Assembly: GCF_905147045.1 (NCBI RefSeq)
Contig: NC_065894.1
Coordinates: 595,501-659,500, forward strand
Source: Nymphalis io
Taxonomy: Eukaryota > Arthropoda > Insecta > Lepidoptera > Nymphalidae
Length of the DNA stretch: 64,000 nt
Direction of reading: 5' to 3'
Positions 45,230-60,200 of this stretch are shown piece after piece. The position numbers and the translations under genes are program-made. The notes under the pieces were generated by a model. It was not told where the DNA came from. It saw only the letters and a program-made list of their open reading frames with translations, and ran no database searches. Within the stretch, counting starts at the first letter, position 1, and every line of letters starts with the position of its first letter.

Positions 45230-48200
45230 ATGTCTACAGAAGGTCAGGCTTTAAATAAAAGAACGGAAACGGGGTTCCACAAGTCTCCGAAAACATTGGA
45301 CATGAATGATGTGGAAATGGTGTTTGGGACACCTGTGTCACCTCGAGGCAGAGTTCAGCCTGATGTTCATCTCATCTCGAATGAAAGGACTAATGGTAGA
45401 GACAAGGTTAGTTCTGATAACTGATATCAATACATTATAATGTCGTATGTAACTTAGTTCGATAAGGTTGACTTGTTCGTTATATTAATTGTTATGGTAA
45501 AAACATAATTTGAACATGGTGTTAATTGAAAATAAATTATTAATTAAGTAATCAAGTTCGCGAAATATTTATTATAGACATTATAAGATACTTACGTAAA
45601 AAATATATAAACGATAAAAAGTGTGCTCGATATTCGTTGATTTTAAATCGTTTATTTGATTTTCATGTAATTGTATGCCAGTAAAAAAGTGTACTGATAG
45701 CCGGTTCTTTTCGCCCGATTCTATATTTCGGACATTCCTAACGGGTCGTTGTTTTACGCTATATAGAATAGGAATAGGAAGGCGGGCGAGCATATGGATC
45801 ATCTGATGGTAAGTGGTCACCAACGCCCATAGACGTTGGCATTGTAAGATATGTTAACCATCGCTTACATCACCAATGCGCCACCAACCTTAGGAACTAA
45901 GATTTTACGTCCCTTGTGCCTGTAATTACACTGGCTCACTCACCCTTCAAACCGGAACACAACAATACCAAGTTCTGCTGTTTTGCGGTAGAATATCTGA
46001 TGAGTGGATGGTGCCTACCCAGACGAGCTTGCACAAAGCTCTACCACCAGTAAAGTTCTCTAAAATCAAATATTTTATGTATACGTATTATTTAACAACT
46101 TTGATACGCTATATTATGTATATGAATCGAATCTTATAAATCAAAATTTTTTATATCTCGGACAAGAAGAAAGGTTTGTGTTATTTTTGAAAATGTTTTC
46201 ATATAAGCGTTTGATAAGCCTACTCGATTGAGGTATATTTATTAGAAAATCTTAGCTTACTTAATGGGTATTAGTTTTGCTAACAGGGCGCAAATTATTT
46301 CGCATTGGTACATTCGATGAACAAAATATATATTTTGTTTTGTAAGTAATTTAAAACATGAATTGTTGTGTTCCTAATTAATTAGCTATCTTATAAGGGT
46401 TCATAAAGTAACAGCCTGTAAATGTCCCACTGCTGGGCTAAGGCTTCCTCTCCCTATTTGAGGAGAAGGTTTGGAGCTTATTCCACCACGCTGCTCCAAT
46501 GCGGGTTGGTGGAATACACATGTGGCAGAATTTCGAGATGATTTCACTTTGACCAAGTCATAAGGGTTCATAAATAAAGTGAATTATTATTCTCGACGTC
46601 TCCGATGAGCTGTCACAATAAACGTGGCTATGTATTAGTATATATGGCTTCATTTCTTAGATGTTACCAACGCAAAAAAGTCTTTACAAATAAACTTTAT
46701 ATAACAGTATTTCAATGTACGGACCACCAATCTTTTCAATTGATCTTATTACTGCTATACCGACTCTATTTTATTTATTTTATGTGTTTCCTCTTTTTGT
46801 TTGTTATGCAAATCTCTCAACTGCCTCGTTAGTCGAGTGACTAGCTATAAGGCAGAAGTATTCGAGGTTCCGAAATCAAAACCCAGGCAAAAGTGAGGCA
46901 TTCAGTTGTTAGGTTTTCCGTCCAGAACTTCTCACAAGCATCTCGGTTTTTTTAAATGAGCAGTGTTTACATATGTGCCACGGAAGCACGGAAGCCGTAG
47001 TCCAGCGTCCTCTCCGGTCCTATCATATGAGATGAGGTTCACCTATATTTGTTTAGATATTTGTGCACTATATGTCCCACGTATTTAGTTAATTTCTCGT
47101 AGACTGGCCACCGTTTCCAGGTCAGTAGGACAGGAGGATAAGTAATCTTTTTTTGTGTACATAATAATTGCTTGGTTGCAACAATATTAAATTATTGTCT
47201 AAATATATATTTGTATACTAGGACACGGTTTTGTCTTTGTAATACAGATTTGAATTCTAATAAACTTAATACCTATTCTGATTTTAATTTAATTAAAACA
47301 TATATGAATATAGAAATCAAATCTAATCAAATTCGAATAAATTTAATGCTTTTTACGGCCTTTCTATTTAAAGATAAATATTCGAATCTATATTTTTCTT
47401 TTTTTTTTCTGGCGTGTATCTGCGCTAGTTAAGCGTACAATTATTTGAATCTAAATGTATATTATAAAAAAGCTGAGATGGCCTAGTGGTTAGAATGCGT
47501 GAATCTTAACGGACGATCGTGGGTTCAAACCCGGGCAAGCACCGCTGAATTTTCATGTGCTTAATTTGTGATTATAATTCATCTCGTGCTTGACGGTGAA
47601 GGAAAACATCGTGAGGAAATCTGCATGTGTCTAATTTCATTGAAATTCTGCCACATGTGTATTCTACCAACCCGCATTGGAGCAGCGTGGTGGAATAAGC
47701 TCCAAAACCTTCTCCTCAAAAGGGAGAGGAGGCTTTAGCCCAGCAGTGGGACATTAACAGGCTGTTACTGTTACTGTATATTATAAACTACGACAAGTTT
47801 GCCAGCCATAATTATTATTATTTATCTGTAATAATAGTTTTTAAAATAGGTTCATATCTACGTCATCAATAATACTTCGATTTTTTTTCCAAAAAACCGG
47901 TTTCTATTTACCATGCACGTTAAATTAATCTGTTATTTCCTAAAAAAATTATGATTTTACCGATTAATATTATAAATTTATTGATCAGGTTTTATTAAAG
48001 TACCTAATAAAACATAACATTTGTTTTTTTTTATTATGTCTAGCCGAATATAAATTAAATACAATCGTTGACATATTTTTATCATAAATATCAATCATAT
48101 TTTTACCACCGGATCGGAAAAATAACTTGAGAAGAACCGGCGAAAGAAATTCAGCGTAAGCCGGAACAACCTTACCACCGAGTTAGTTGACTAATGAGTA

Positions 48201-51200
48201 TTTCTTTTATATTTTATTTATTGCATTTGTATGTCCACAGACGTATTGTGAGTGCTTTTGGTGTATCTTATTTATTTATAGGATATCCAGAGTCTCCTTG
48301 GTAATCCCCATTTGCGCTCCCTTATTAATTATTTATAAGTGTTTAAAACATTGAACAATAAGGTACTGAACTTTCCTGGTTCATAAATATGTCGCAACAA
48401 TTTATTATGAGCGATATGTCTTTGTTCGAGGTAATAATTCTGTAAAACATCCGGAAATTAACAGCTTGTTCTCTCGAATACTATCGTATGCATTTTTTAT
48501 TTTAACCCTCAAAAGCAATGACTGACCGGTATATCAAGGGTCAGCCCAAACTACAGGGGCTTGCATCATGAAAATTTGCATACGGGCTCCTTATACGCAG
48601 TAGACTAGCACTAAGAAAGAATGCTTGAAAATTTAACCCCTAAGGAGTGATAAAGAGGATGAAACTTTGTATGGAAATAGTTTATTTTAGAAGAAAGACC
48701 TTTGGAAATTGGTTTTTAATTAAACAATTATGAATTATTACGCGAGCGAAGTCGCGGGTAAAGCACTAGTAATTAAAAATACAGGACCTTTGATAACTAA
48801 GACTTACCCTAGATAGAAAAGATAGATAACCGAAACACCTTGAAACATTTCAATCTACTAGTCGAATATTATCTACTTTTATATTTTAAAAAGTAAAAGC
48901 CTGTTCCGTAGTTGGGCCATCCCTTGTTTAACTCAATTGCTAAAAACATTCTGTCATTCATTGCTCACAGCTATTTAAAAGTAACAATTAATGTACATTG
49001 CGAGCATTCATTATAATCGCCCATGGAATGCAGCACAGTTACTCATTTTACAATGAAATATAGGTAACTCTTTTGGTATTTCATAAAAGGCGACGTACGT
49101 ACATAAGTAAATTTTTATTATACATACAATTGACAGTATAAATAATTACAATAGTGAGATCAGCAATGTTATTCTGTGTCCCTAGTGTTTTTTACATAAT
49201 TGATAGCGTTGATATTAGCTATTTAACTTCGTAATCACTCATTAAATGTTTGACACCAATTTACGGTGATACGCTTTTTTGATACGTGTATATATTAAAT
49301 GTTAAGGTCAACTTTGTTTGACAATTTTCATCATTTTACGATCGTGTTCTGCTGTGAGTTTCGGGCTTCGAATCTTACAGATAACATATTCCAATCGGAG
49401 TAGGAGTAAAGGTAAACAAACCGTAGTTTTACAAATTGCATGCGATTTTCTTTTTGTTCTGCTCTATTATGCACTATAAACATACAACACTATTCCACTT
49501 AACTAGTTACAACCACATTAATTTAACTTTCGAATTTCCGATTACAATTTCGCGAACATTGAAAACGCATTTTTTCGCGAGTCCATAGTGAATATCATAG
49601 ATTATTCAAGATCTAGACCAATGACATCGCGACAATTGATATCGGATCAATCGGATATCGACCAATGATATCGGTGTTAAAGTTGTTTATTTGGGTTTAC
49701 TCCTCTTGTGTTTGGAACAGGCTATACAATATTTATGCGTCACTCTGCCGGTTCACAGATAAGTAATTAAGACATATTTCGCGATGTATGTGTCCAATGT
49801 CTTTATTTTTAATTTATTAGTAACAAGAACCGCATGTCTACATATTCACAGAGGTTGAAGTTTAATTGCTTCTGCCTCCATTAATCTTACATCGTGACGA
49901 AAAAGCTTAAGTCTTTCAATTAGGCTTTTCTGAGGGAATTAGGGAATGACATTTTAGTCCTACTATAAAACTGCTAAATCATGTTTTGCATGAACTCGTT
50001 TGATCCTTAAATGTTTCACTAAGTATTGTATTATAAATACCGGCAAAAGTAAATATAAACATTGTGCCAAGGTGATTAAAGGGCAATGTTCAAAAAGGTA
50101 TTTTATTAGATTAAATTGGAGATAGGGAGGTTTTTCTGTGAGCTCTTTCAGATGAGCCTAAAACGGGACGTCTACTCTGGACTCTGTGGTTTTACTCCAC
50201 GGTAGGGGTTGGGCGAATTCGGTCATAGCGGTCAGGGAGTATTTAACGCTGAGCCGTTGTTGTTTGAGTAGCGTTAGGCGAGTACTCTATATATCAATAT
50301 TATCATATATCCATTCAGACAGCTCGGCTCAAGTTAGCCTAATAACCCTTCTTAATTGACAAATCATTTAACTCAAGATTAATCATAAATTAAACTAACA
50401 TACAATGTTTCAATAAAAAATACCCATGTTGATACCGATGTAAGATAATTTTTTATACGTTTGCAATAATGCAAGCGAATTGGATAAATAGAAATCGTCT
50501 TCGTAAGTTTCATCCTTTTAGGTGATGAATTAAAAAAAACTGTAACAGCTGTATTTAACTCAGTAACTGAAAGCTAAAACACCGACTTCTATATTTCATA
50601 CATCAGAAATGACACCTTTACAAAAGCATTTAACCTCTTTAAAAGATGAATTTAAAAAAAAAACCTTCCTAAGTGGCCACCTACGTTTCATTATGTTAGA
50701 CCTAACGCCTTAGTGTATAGGCTGGGCGTTGTATGTCATTAAATCATTTTTTAAATTTTATTAGGTGTATAAATTACGTCAACTTTGGTGTTGAACGACC
50801 ATTAAATAGTTTACTTTTACTATATAAATAGTCTACAATTATAACAACAAATATTCATTATTTATTTCCATTCCTTATTGTAACTGGTTTACCTTTATGA
50901 AGACAAATTGTTGATCTAAATTAAAATGATCATTAAAAGTCGCTGAATTTAAATATGAAAAAAACTGTAGTAGTAATCATTATATATAACTTAAATTAAA
51001 GTCTAAAAATCGCGAAGAAACCGTTGTGGAGCTTTACAGTACACGATACAAAGTACCGTTACGGTAATTGTTAAATTAAAAGAGGATCAAGTTAATAAAA
51101 GATTATTAAAGTTGTAGACTAGCTGTTATATTAAATCATTAACTAGACAATATAGTTAGCTATATATTACGGAACAATTATAATTAATATATACAATTGC

Positions 51201-54200
51201 CACGCCAGTGAAATTAAAAACCACAACTGAAGAGAAGTTTTTAAGCAACTTGCGCATTTGAAATATTTTATAATATGAACAATAAACATTTAGTCAGTTT
51301 GTATATTTTATTTCTATCAATTGAAGCTTTAGAACTTATTCCATCACGATGCTTCAATACGAGTGAAACATGCAGGTTTCCTCACGATGCTTTCCTTCAC
51401 TACCGAGTACGAGATAAATAATAAACCCAAATTAAGCACATGAAAACTCAATGTTACATCTCCGAGTTTAAACCTACAATCTTTGGTTAAATTTCACATG
51501 TTCTAGCCACTCGGCATATTTACTACATCGTGTAGGTATGCAGTTTATAAATATAAAACTTTTTGGGCGCCGAAAACTAGTTTTGAAAAACGAAGGCTCG
51601 CAAAACTTGTTCCACTATTAACACACCACATTCTTTTTATCAAGCGTTGTGAGCTGTAGAAATACGTTCGGGAAATCCCAAAGTGCAACAGATAATTAAA
51701 GAGATTACGCCCGAGTATTAAAAAATATAAACAGGATTTTTCATTCTGGCGTTAAAAGAGGAAATACAATCGAGACATACAAGGTCTTTATTCAAATTAT
51801 ATAGTTGAAGAATTTGTTTTTATGAACACGTCATTCTAAAGATCTGCCACCCCTTTTTAATAAATATATTATAAATATTATATAAATATATAATATTTAT
51901 TTAACATTACACTACAAGCCCACGAGTCACGGAGGCAGAGCAGTAACTTTTACCTGGTAAAAGAATTAATAATTATATCAAAATTGTTCATTCGAAAACC
52001 ATAAAAGCGTACTTAATATTGATAGAAATTAAAGTTGAGTGTTTCATATAGAATTCAATTATATTGATAGCTTTGACCCAGTAGCTATAAAAATAATTGA
52101 ATTATATATAAAACCGTTAGCAATGAGGTTTTGTTTTGTTTAGATCCGTACGATTGAGATCAATAGCAACAGCATCCTGACAGTGGTCGCGGACCTGACT
52201 AACCATATCTGATTCATTACCATTACCGCGATGATAATAATTCAATTACCTCAATGACTTTTTACTAATATAAGTTTAGCAATGTAACGTAAAAGTAACG
52301 ACATTCAAAGTTTTGATATTCAAAATATGTATTCATTATGCGGAAAATTGGTGTATCTTACAGCTTCAATGTCTATGGGCGTTGGTCACCACCGCAAGCA
52401 GGTGGCCCATTTGTGAGTCCGTTTATCTATAAAAATAATAATAGTCTGTTTTAACTTATATTATATTTGAATTATTAAAACAAAATTTTAATTTAAAATG
52501 AAGTTTTTACGGTAGAAACATTACATCATGATGAGTGTAGTTTCGCAATGAGGCTGTAACGTATGAATCGATGGGGTCGACGCCCTCGCCCACGTTCCGA
52601 CTCAAACTTAAATGACATTGAAAAAAAAAGCCTTAGTAACTGCGTACGTAATATAACAAACTAAATTTAATTTGTAATATTATAATATAACAGAGATTAA
52701 TTGTTTTAATTTTTTAAACAATGTATCATACATTATATACTTTCTACATTCTGATATTAAAATGAATCAGTCTGTGTGAAAAAATGGATAGAGCTAATGT
52801 TATGTTTTAAATGTCTTAAAAACATTATACTAGAAGTGCTTCGCTGTATCATAAGCTTTAACACTTTCTTTCTGGACAGTAAACCTCTGTTATAGACGTC
52901 ATAACAGTTACAGTTATCGTGTCTAGTGTAGTGTCAATTGTGGATTTTCCACCGACGAGCACTAGATGAATTATAAACAAAAATTATGAACATGAAATTT
53001 TTTATAAAAATGAAGCTTGAACTCTTAATCATCGGTTAAAATTCCCGTTATCTAAACACTGGGCAATCATGGGTCTTAGTTTAATTAAATATTAGTAATG
53101 ATAATTGTACGGTTAGACAGCTACTGCGGCGGGACGTAAGCAGTTGCAATGTACTAGTTAATATAGAATACACCACAGGGCGGCATTGCGCTCATCTTTT
53201 TGAATACTTATATGAATACTTATTGGACACCAAGTGCCACGCCAGCGTCGCGTCAAGCGCTCTGACCAAGGCTTAAACATTGAATCACAACAAAAACAAG
53301 TGACGTCTATTTGATATCTCATGACGTCATTAAAACCAGGCCATAGACATACAAGGTAATGCTCTCTGTCTATATCACACCTATTTACCATATAAACACT
53401 ATACATGTATCATCTTAAATGTATCAACGTTGTAAATCTACGAGGAAAACACTTCAAGGAAATCTGAAATAATTGAATAATTCTAAGAAAGAATTTTAAA
53501 AATAGGTTTCACTGTAAGAAAGACATCAGAAGGGCTATTCTGTCAGTAAAAACACGCAACCCACCGTAAAAAACGGTCGTGAAATGTCAGAAAGTGATAT
53601 GCGACATTGATCATAATAATAACAACATTTTGAGAATACACGCATCAAGACACGCATCGCTGTTTCATATCACGAGTTGGTTGGCAACAGTCCATGGGTG
53701 AGTGAATAAGTGAGCAGCAGACGAGAATATGACGTTTGGGACGCGACCCTATTCATAAACACTCTTGTTATATAATATGTGCTAACAATATTGTAAAGAA
53801 GAAAATTTTGACTTTTTGCACGTCTTCGATTCGCACAAAACGTGATAAATCCAACAGAAACATAACACTCATACCGTGATGGCACAGTGGCATAACACGT
53901 GAATCTTAAATGAATATAACAAGTTCAAACCGGGTAACATTTCGAGGAAAGCTGCCTGTTAGATTATATTGTGTATGTGTGTTCAATGGCATAGCAATGA
54001 CAACTCGAAGCTTGGAAATTGTGTGCATTTCCGTGCGTCTTTCAATCATAAACTTTTTATTTTGTTTAAAGCCGAAAACTATCGAGTTGTAACAAAAAAT
54101 AGGTACACATCTAAAGCAAGATTATAAAGGAGAAAATTAAAAAAACGAAAGTAATCATATAGGTACTTAATATATATTCTAATATTTAATTCGTAAAAAG

Positions 54201-57200
54201 CTTGGCGAACTTAATCTCAGATCCACAAACATAGAAAACGATATTAATAAGCGTACTTATACCTTCTGTTTCTTTTCACTATTTACATATTAATTGTCAT
54301 TAAATGACACAGACATTACTTACATGCAGCCTTGTAGCCGACTGTAAAATATATGGATGAGACCACAGACAATTGAGTAATATTTAAAGATTTGATTTTA
54401 AAATTAATTAAAACGAACATACAAGTATAAAACTGCTTAGCAGATCCAAGGCTGTGTCATTGTGTGCAAATGAATAGCTACATAATTATTGGCCATTCAC
54501 GGAATGTCTAATGGTAAAGTTTGACGTACAAGTACGACACAGTCTAGGAAAATGCATTTACTGTATTAAATGTATTTACTAGCTTAGATTTATCTGTATG
54601 ACGAAGTGCTAGGTTATTGTCCTGATATTATAATGTCGCTTCATATAATAATATAAATTTCGGTTAAATTACCAACATTTTTACATTTTTTTTTATATTT
54701 CCCGGGAAGGCAAATAACTACTCCACCTGATGGTATTTGGTAGTTAAATTTATTTACATTAAAGTATTAAATATCTATTAGTTATTTCTTTATAGTTAAT
54801 ATTTAAAATCACAATAAAAATATACTTCTTTCATTTCATTCAGGGAGTTTCAAGTACTTTTACAACCGGTACGGAATATAGACTTTACCGAAAAAACCGG
54901 CAAGAATTAGTAATTAATCTTATTCATCAATTTATTTATTTTATATTATAGGTAGGCGCACGAGCATATGGGCCACCTGATGGTAAGTGGTCACCAATGC
55001 CCATAGACATTAATTGTAAGAAATGTTAACCATCGCTTACATTGCCAATGCGCTACCAACATTAGGAACTAAGATGTTATTTCCCTTGTGACTGTAATCA
55101 CAAAATTAAATTAAATTTAAAATAATTTAAAAAAAATATATTCGGGCTGGATGTCATTTAAGATAATATATATAGTCATTACCCTATATATGTATCTATA
55201 TATATATATAGAGTAATGACTGTTTTGACACTAATGACTCAACTCACCTTGACCCCTTGGCTTTTGTTATATTTACAAATATTGTTTATAATAATATCAG
55301 GTATCACTTGATAAAGTAGCCAGAATACACTACCAAAATAAAAACAATGCAAATAACAATACTTTGTTTTGATGATAAGTTACACTAGTTAGTTTATACA
55401 AAACAGCATATTCCTTTGGTCTTGCAACTCCGATTCACTGAGCAAAAACGTAATCCTTTGACCAGTGAAGGAAATAAAACGGAAAGTTATAAGTTTTGGA
55501 AATGAAGGTTGTTTTGTGGTATAAATACTCGCTTTAGTAACAGCAGAGAGGAGAGCAATTATGAGCACCATATTATCAACAGCTTTCCAGTCTAAAAAAC
55601 AGAATCCATGGTGTTTGACCATGGTTCCTGTCACCATGAATCACGTGATACATAGGACAGATAGACAGAATGTTTACGTTTCTGATTATATCTCTATACA
55701 AAAACTTTCCGACAGGTTCTCCATCCATAATCTGATTGAGCTCAATAACTGTCAGCGACAGTGACGCATACTTCCAACGTTCATGAGGAGTGATCGCGGG
55801 TATTCCCATTCGTAGCAGAATTTTTACCCACAGCCCAACGGCGTGCTGGCCCAGTGATTTGAAAGTGCTAGCTACGATGCTGACTCTTGGTCGATTCTCA
55901 TAAATATTCCTACCTCAGACTCAAGCTCAGGGTGGTTCAGGCCCAATGACTTTATGTACTTTCCGAGGCATAGGGTTATAAACACTTTCCAGACACCTGG
56001 ATGCTACTGAGAATTTCTCGACAGAAAATAACTTTTAATAATCTGACCTGGGGCTTGAACGGGATCTATGAACTTATAAGCTTACCACTTAAATAAATAC
56101 GATACCCACGATTGTAATAAGATGTAATATCCCTTGTATCTGTATACCAAATAGAGAGCGCACCTGTGTGCGCACACACTTGTGCACTGTTATATCTCCT
56201 GCGTAGTTAGCTAATATCTCTTGAGATTGGCCCCCGTGACCGAAGCCGGTCTGGAGGACATTATTGTACCAAATATAAGGGAAACAATTTATAAAACTGA
56301 ATTTACTCGGTATGTCAGCATTATTGTCATAATATCTTGGATGTTAGGAAAAGGTAAATTCAACTTGTAAAATATTGAATTGTCACAGAAAAATAAATTA
56401 ATCGAATAACTGTCCATTAAACATCGCGGGTAACTACATGCTGTGACAGGATGTTGACGTATTGTGGTCATGATAAATGCCCGTTGCACAAATAATTATA
56501 GCGTGAAGAATGACTCAGTGTAATATCAAGCATGAGGGACGGGGCTGCATCCAACTAAACCGTGACGTGACGTGACTGTTTATTGTCTTTCAGTTAGGGC
56601 TATGGAGTTATCGCTTTACTTAGTGGTAAGGCCATCTGGATAGGTACCACCCACTCCAAAAATTCAACCGCCAAACAGAAAATTTAGTATTATCAGATAT
56701 GTTGAGGCGTAACTACAGGCATAAGGGACACAACATTTTAGTTCCCAAGGTTGGTGGTTATAAAACGAACGGTTAATATTTCCTACAGAACCATTGTCTA
56801 TGGGTAATTGTGATCCACCTTCAGCTGTCTCCATTTGTCCGTCTACCAACATATTTTATAAAAAAGTAGATTCCATTGTGACTTGAAAACCCGCAAATAT
56901 ATTTGTCTAATTTCGGGGTATCGTCACGAACTAAATGAAAATTGGCAATGTAAATGTCATGCTATTTTTGTACATACATGCTGGGATAAAGTAATGACTC
57001 CTATAATGTAATAATATTCTACTTTTGCTATTATTTAAATTTAAATATAATGTAGAAATATTAATTGTTAAGATTAATTGTATATAAGGTAACATAATAC
57101 TATATTATATAGATGAAAAAAAAATACGTAGAGTTCGTGTACGTTGGTTCCCATGCAGTGGAAAGTTAGTCTGTTTGTTTTTTGTGAAAAAAAGTGTCTA

Positions 57201-60200
57201 CCGGGGTTATTGCCGGTTCATTTCAGTAGAATCTAAATTTCCAAACAATGGTAGCTTTACATTCAATTGAATCCTCTAACATGATTATGCTTATATATGA
57301 TTTTCTTAGCCGAGATAATAATTATTTTATATATAATAAAAGAATAGTGAAAATCCTTATCTAAAAGGTGAAATAGCTTTAAAAAAAATCTTTATTATTT
57401 TATACGAATATTATAAATTTGAAAGTAACTCTATCTGTTACTTTCACGGTTAAACCACACGAAATCGGTTCGATAAAATTTAGTATGAAGCAAGCTTGCA
57501 TGAAAAGAAAGGACATATGTTAATCTTTCATAGGAAACATTTGATAGCCTCAACATGCCGGCGAAGTCGCCAGCGAAAACTAGTACAATTATATTTCTTA
57601 TGTACTAAGACATTTTATCTTAATCATCATCGTTGCTGTGAAAACATAAAATTACATAAATATCGCTACTCAGAGTTATATTCAAAGATTTAAATACTAG
57701 TTTATAAATTTGTGAGTGTTTTTTTTAACTACATACTTGATATTATTTATTTATAACAATTAATTCTCACTTCCTTTGCGCTCAGCTGAGAAAACCCAAT
57801 TATGTAAATTGTTTTTCTACCATAGATTTATGTTGAAACAAAGAGATTAAGATTCATTATGTCTGGGTTTAATGGTAATTACATACGAGTTTTTTTTTTA
57901 AATACTCGTCATTTAAATACCTACAATTAATTTTTCCGTACGAAAAACCGATTGCATTTACGCTTAACATTTATTTTAATATAACAATTAATAAATTTTA
58001 ACTATTTTACTATTTTAATTTTAAACTTATTATATTTAACCTAACAATATAAGTATATTTATCGAGTTCGTTTGTTCTTTACTTCGTTTTTTTCTAATTA
58101 GTATGTAGTGTTGTTAGCTAATAACATAATTGGGCCCCTAGTGACGAGCAAACAGTGAACATGACTGGTTTGATCTGACTCCGTATTTTATAATATAGGA
58201 AGGCGGACGAGCATATGGGCCACCTGATGGTGTGCACCAACGCCCATTGACTTTGGCTTTGTAATAAATGCTAACCATAGCTTACATCGCCAATGCGCCA
58301 CCAACCTTGGGAACTAAGATGTTATGTCCCTTTTGCCTGTAATTACACTGGCTCACTCAATTTTCAAACAGGAACACAACAATACCACGGACTGCTGTTT
58401 TGCGGTAGAATATCTCATGAGTGGGTAGTACCTACCCAGACGAGCTTGCACAAAGCGCTACTACCAGTATTAACAACTTATAATAAACTACTACATTTAC
58501 TTCGAAAGTCCTGATAACAACTTCGTCGAGATTCAAAACGCCATTTACACGAATTTATAATGATTATAGATTTAAGATCTAACCAGTCATCACGTTACTT
58601 CAACGTGAAAAGTGTTAATTTGTCTTTACTTTTCCTGTGATGGGAATAGGCTGTTTGGATACAATCAATGCTATGTAGGTTTTTTTTATAAATAAAAAGA
58701 CCCTCTAAATTATCCATTGCTTGCAGCGAGTTGTACTTAGATTGTACCCAGTTGTTAGTTTATTACACATCGCTTATTGCCCTTTGTTTATACATTCATA
58801 ACTCTGGTCAGGGAAATCCCTTTGCCTTGGGCTTGATACACGAATTAATTTGATTATAATATGAAATTTAATGAATAATAAAATTATTTTTAGGTTGTTA
58901 GGCTATTATTTGTTGCAAAAACTTTTATATTCATAACACAGCATACTGTTGACAGATTTTTATACATTTTAAAATACATTCGTTTAAGGGGCGGGCATTA
59001 AGTATAAAAAGTAGTGTATGTCCATTCTTTGTGGCTCAAGCTTGCCTCATACCAAATCATATAAAAAAGTGCATTGATTTAAACCGTGAAAGCGTAACAA
59101 ACGAGAATTACTTTCGCATTTATAATATTAGCATAGATTTCGATTTGTCATGTCAGAGGATTGAATGCAAAGTTGTCACTTATCGATATGAAGATTCTAA
59201 TCCGGAGAACCGGCAAGAACCTCTTTAATTACTTTTTTCGCCAATTGTATTATATTACGTGTTTATAATTTTTATTTAACTTAATAAGACATTTGTATAT
59301 CAATTGTTACAGCTTCCAAAGAATGAAAAGTCAGATGGAAGCGACGTAACTCCCTCATCCCCTCTTTTGGAACCGAACAAGGACAGACCCAAGCCGCCAC
59401 TCGCTGGTATATAATAAAACACTATATTTTGATGAGCCTTAAGATCGATTATTGCTATGTATATTGATGAAAGAACACGGTATTTATATTTGCTTCAACT
59501 TTATAACTAACAAAGTCAGTATATAAATATTCTATGAAGTATATTTTAACATACGTCAAATTGACGTTTCGTTTTGAAATTTGGCAAGTTTGCGTATATC
59601 CCCAAAAGGTAGGTCAGCGAATACTACTATTTGGTTGACGAGTCCTAAATATTAGACAAATAAATTCGTTTTAAAACACTTAAAGACAGACACATACTTT
59701 AGAAATAAAATCATTCCTTTTATTTATTTTTTTCCTATTTGCCAGCAAGTTTTTAAAGAAAATAGATACCTAACGAATTTCTTAACGCTTTTGTAATATA
59801 AAAAGTAGGCGGTAAATGGTCTCCATCGTCTACAGACATTGGCGCTGCAAGGAATATTAACTATTCCTTGCATCGACAATGCGCCGCCAACGTTGGGCAA
59901 ACAGATGTATTGTCCCTTGTGCCTGTTACGCTGGCTCACATACCCTTCAAAACCGGCACACAACAATATTAAGGACTACTGTTTTGCGGTAAAATATCTG
60001 ATGAGTGGGTGGTACCTACCCAGACGAGCTTGCACAAAGCTCTACCACCAACTTGTCGAATCTTCTCGATTTCGAACTATTGGTGATGCTTAATTAATTT
60101 TATAAAACTAAGGATTTAAAAATACTACACTATATATACTGCATTTTTCTATATAAGTTTGACTAATGCGCTTTTAGTTACCAATTTTGCTTATTTTTCT

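Noticed and set aside
53158..53885. Minus-strand frames of 82 and 71 codons
   Set aside because: No recognisable domain, no splice context and ordinary intron composition; taken as chance.
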